Shown one piece after another: positions 12,475-14,807 of a DNA stretch of 14,807 nucleotides. Source of the stretch: Syntrophaceae bacterium UBA1163 (GTDB lineage Bacteria > Desulfobacterota > BSN033 > UBA1163); contig DBZJ01000220.1 in NCBI GenBank assembly GCA_002311635.1, positions 1 to 14,807 on the forward strand, written 5' to 3'. Position 1 is the stretch's first letter, and the number at the start of each line of letters is the position of its first letter. A program made the translations under genes and the position numbers. The notes beneath the pieces are model-generated. The model searched no databases. It saw only the letters and a list, made by a program, of their open reading frames with translations, and was not told the origin of the DNA.

Positions 12475-14739
12475 CTATTGGTTCCTGTTTTTTAAAACTG
12501 CATCAAAGGGGTTATTTGTAAAGGTGCTTTTTTGTTTCTGCCTTTTTTCCCCTCTCCTGTCTTCCCTCTTGCTCTCCGCCGCCTTTGGGACTTCACTGGG
12601 TTTGGGCGAACTGTCCTTCATGGAAAGGGAAATCCGCCTTCTTTCGAGGTCCACATTCAGCACCGTTACCAATACCCTTTGATGAACCTTCACGACCTCC
12701 GCCGGGTTTTTCACAAAACGGTTGGAAAGTTCGCTGATATGGACCAGCCCGTCTTGATGGACGCCGATGTCGACAAAGACACCGAATGCCGTAAGATTCG
12801 TCACAATTCCGGGAAGCTTCATCCCGGGTTTTACGTCCTCTATCTTTTCAACCCCTTCTGCGAATCGGAAGGCTTCAAACTCCTCACGCGGATCGCGGCC
12901 GGGTTTGGAGAGTTCCGACAGGATATCATTTAACGTAGGAAGGCCCACCTTCTCCGAGATATATTGTTTCAAATTGATTCTCTCCCGGAGCTTCTCGTCG
13001 CGCATCAAATCCAGCACCGAGCAGCCCAGATCCCTTGCCATGGCATCCACAATGGGATAGCTTTCCGGATGGACCGCGCTTCGATCCAGCGGGTTTTCTC
13101 CATCCCTGATGCGCAAAAAACCCGCGGCCTGCTCAAAGGCTTTGGGTCCCAGACGGGGGACCTGCTTCAATCCTTCTCTCGATTGAAACGGACCGTATCC
13201 ATTCCGGTACTCCACGATCCCCTTTGCAAGCTGGGGTCCTAACCCCGAGATATAGGTCAGAAGCTGCTTACTGGCCGTATTGACTTCCACGCCCACACGG
13301 TTCACAGAGCTGACCACCACATCATCAAGACTGTTCTTCAACGCTCCCTGGTCCACATCGTGCTGGTACTGGCCGACGCCGATCGACTTCGGGTCGATCT
13401 TTACCAGCTCTGCCAGAGGGTCCATCAGCCTCCGGCCGATAGAGACCGCTCCGCGCACGGTCACATCCTGATCGGGGAACTCCTCCCTTGCCACCTCGGA
13501 GGCTGAATAAACCGACGCGCCGCTCTCGTTGACCATCACCACCTGAATGCTCTTCGGGAGATCGAGGCTGCGGATGAAAGTCTCCGTCTCCCTTCCTGCG
13601 GTGCCGTTCCCGACGGCAATGGCCTCTATGCCGAAGCGCTCGCACATCTCACGGATCTTTGAGCCTGCCTCGGCTGCCGCCTTTTCGGACTGCAGGGGAT
13701 AAATGGTTTCGGTATGTAAGAGCTTGCCCTGGCGGTCGAGACAGACCACCTTGCAACCGGTCCGGAAACCGGGATCGATGGCAAGGACATTCTTCTGGCC
13801 GAGGGGCGGAGCAAGAAGAAGTTGACGGAGGTTCTCGATAAAGACCCTTATCGCTTCCTCATCTGCCCGCTTCTTTGTTGCCAACCGAATCTCAGTCTCC
13901 ATGGAAGAAGAGAGAAGTCTCTTGTAGCTATCGTGCACGGCGCTCCTGACCTGCTGGGATGCAGGCCCTTCCCCTTTCACAAAAAGATCGTCGAGGATTT
14001 CCAGGGCCTCCTCTTCGGGGGGGATGACCCTCAGCGTGAGAAAACCCTCTTTCTCCCCTCGCCTCATGGCAAGAATCCTGTGGGATGGCGCTGTGCTCAC
14101 AGGATCTTCCCAGTCAAAGTAATCCCTGTACTTGATTCCTTCAGACTCCTTCTCCGGAATCACCTTTGACTTAAAAACAGCCTTTGATGAATAGAAATCA
14201 CGCATCCTGGCCCGGGCCGTCTGATCTTCGTTCACCCATTCTGCGATGATATCACAGGCTCCTGCGAGGGCGTCCTCCGCGGAATCAACCCCTTTTTCAG
14301 GATCGACGAAAGCAGCTGCCTCGGCCAACGGGTCGATGTCATCCTGTGCAAAAAGAAGCCGGGCCAAAGGTTCCAGTCCCTTTTCTTTGGCGATGGTTGC
14401 CCGGGTCCGGCGCTTCGGCCGGTAAGGCAAATAGATATCTTCCAGAACGACCATGGTCTCCGCCGAAAGGATCTTCTCCTTTAGCTCATCGGTGAGCTGT
14501 CCCCGCTCCTCTAAAGATTTGAGGATGGCCTCACGGCGCTTGTCCAGCTCCATGAGCTGATTGAGCCGGTCGCGAACCGCTGTGATGGCAACCTCATCCA
14601 GAGAGCCTGTGGCTTCCTTTCGGTATCGGGCTATAAAGGGGACCGTCGCCCCTTCATTCAAAAGGTCTGCCGTGGCCTGGACCTGTTTCGGGGTGAGACT
14701 CAGCTCTTGCGCAATCTTAGGAATATGGCCTTCGTTCAT
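12475..14739 (-). CDS. tex: Tex-family RNA-binding transcription accessory protein
   Basis: Predicted 754-residue cytosolic protein of the Tex family, related to eukaryotic Spt6, which binds nucleic acids and influences transcription. The N-terminal helical domain (about 1-190) has the hallmark PFIARYRKEATGSLDE and EDIYLPYRPKRRTR. The YqgF/RNase H-like domain starts near residue 317 (NVLAIDPGFRTGCKV). Two helix-hairpin-helix segments follow at about 490-545 (SKQLLTYISGLGPQLAKGIV, then GLKQVPRLGPKAFEQAAGFLRI), then a DPREEFEAFRFAEGV linker. An S1 RNA-binding domain lies at about 636-708 (PGMKLPGIVTNLTAFGVFVDIG, then HISELSNRFV). A lysine- and arginine-rich tail ends the protein. It is full length for the family. 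I chose ATG 14739 over TTG 14751 because GGGAGG lies just upstream of the former. Confidence 0.95.
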   Translation of the reverse strand: MNEGHIPKIAQELSLTPKQVQATADLLNEGATVPFIARYRKEATGSLDEVAITAVRDRLNQLMELDKRREAILKSLEERGQLTDELKEKILSAETMVVLEDIYLPYRPKRRTRATIAKEKGLEPLARLLFAQDDIDPLAEAAAFVDPEKGVDSAEDALAGACDIIAEWVNEDQTARARMRDFYSSKAVFKSKVIPEKESEGIKYRDYFDWEDPVSTAPSHRILAMRRGEKEGFLTLRVIPPEEEALEILDDLFVKGEGPASQQVRSAVHDSYKRLLSSSMETEIRLATKKRADEEAIRVFIENLRQLLLAPPLGQKNVLAIDPGFRTGCKVVCLDRQGKLLHTETIYPLQSEKAAAEAGSKIREMCERFGIEAIAVGNGTAGRETETFIRSLDLPKSIQVVMVNESGASVYSASEVAREEFPDQDVTVRGAVSIGRRLMDPLAELVKIDPKSIGVGQYQHDVDQGALKNSLDDVVVSSVNRVGVEVNTASKQLLTYISGLGPQLAKGIVEYRNGYGPFQSREGLKQVPRLGPKAFEQAAGFLRIRDGENPLDRSAVHPESYPIVDAMARDLGCSVLDLMRDEKLRERINLKQYISEKVGLPTLNDILSELSKPGRDPREEFEAFRFAEGVEKIEDVKPGMKLPGIVTNLTAFGVFVDIGVHQDGLVHISELSNRFVKNPAEVVKVHQRVLVTVLNVDLERRRISLSMKDSSPKPSEVPKAAESKREDRRGEKRQKQKSTFTNNPFDAVLKNRNQ

Positions 14740-14807
14740 AACCTCCCTCAAGAAAATGACAAACAGCGTGCGGAGACTTCGGATGAGGCAATCGTAACAA
14801 AGTATTG

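Overview
The window is a 14.8-kb piece of a bacterial chromosome of moderate GC content. It has compact gene clusters separated by AT-richer or palindrome-rich intergenic stretches. No ribosomal RNA, tRNA, transposase, phage gene or CRISPR array is visible. The gene mix suggests an anaerobic or microaerophilic Gram-negative lineage, with Desulfobacterota (former Deltaproteobacteria) as my best guess. The mix includes a B12-binding-type radical SAM enzyme, a TIGR04283-like glycosyltransferase, a YtfJ-like exported protein, short TatA proteins beginning MLAGPDLLVIL, and small palindromic dispersed repeats. The lineage is inferred from gene types only.

Layout. 1-465: non-coding, with a nested GC-rich palindrome at its left end. 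466-3933 (+): radical SAM protein, YtfJ-like secreted protein, SemiSWEET sugar transporter, family 2 glycosyltransferase. 3958-5706 (-): GalT-like HIT-superfamily protein and, upstream of it, an HD-domain protein. 5834-6037: a palindromic, MITE-like element that ends just before the next gene. 6033-6824 (+): alpha/beta hydrolase. 6893-6967: a second, 75-bp dispersed repeat with terminal inverted repeats. 7203-8108 (+): cation diffusion facilitator. 8124-9116 (-): O-methyltransferase-like protein, convergent with the transporter. 9117-9341: divergent intergenic region with two strong dyads. 9342-10487 (+): small membrane-anchored protein and a superoxide dismutase with a twin-arginine signal. 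10488-10887: intergenic region ending in a good sigma70-type promoter. 10888-12293 (+): two tandem TatA/TatB-type genes and a VTT (TVP38/DedA-like) membrane protein. 12475-14739 (-): Tex-family RNA-binding protein.

How the genes may work together. The clearest theme is at 9342-12293. A Fe/Mn superoxide dismutase predicted to leave the cytoplasm folded and metal-loaded through the Tat pathway lies one intergenic region upstream of two tatA-like genes. An anchored protein with weak resemblance to DsbC N-terminal domains precedes it. This reads as an envelope oxidative-defence and Tat-export neighbourhood, although no tatC is present here. The 2177-3933 genes hint at periplasm and sugar handling, but the evidence for a shared pathway is weak. 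I did not find a convincing wholly new system. The most unusual items are the palindromic element that apparently supplies the hydrolase ribosome binding site, the tandem tatA pair with near-identical 5' ends, and the two dyads in the 9117-9341 divergent region.
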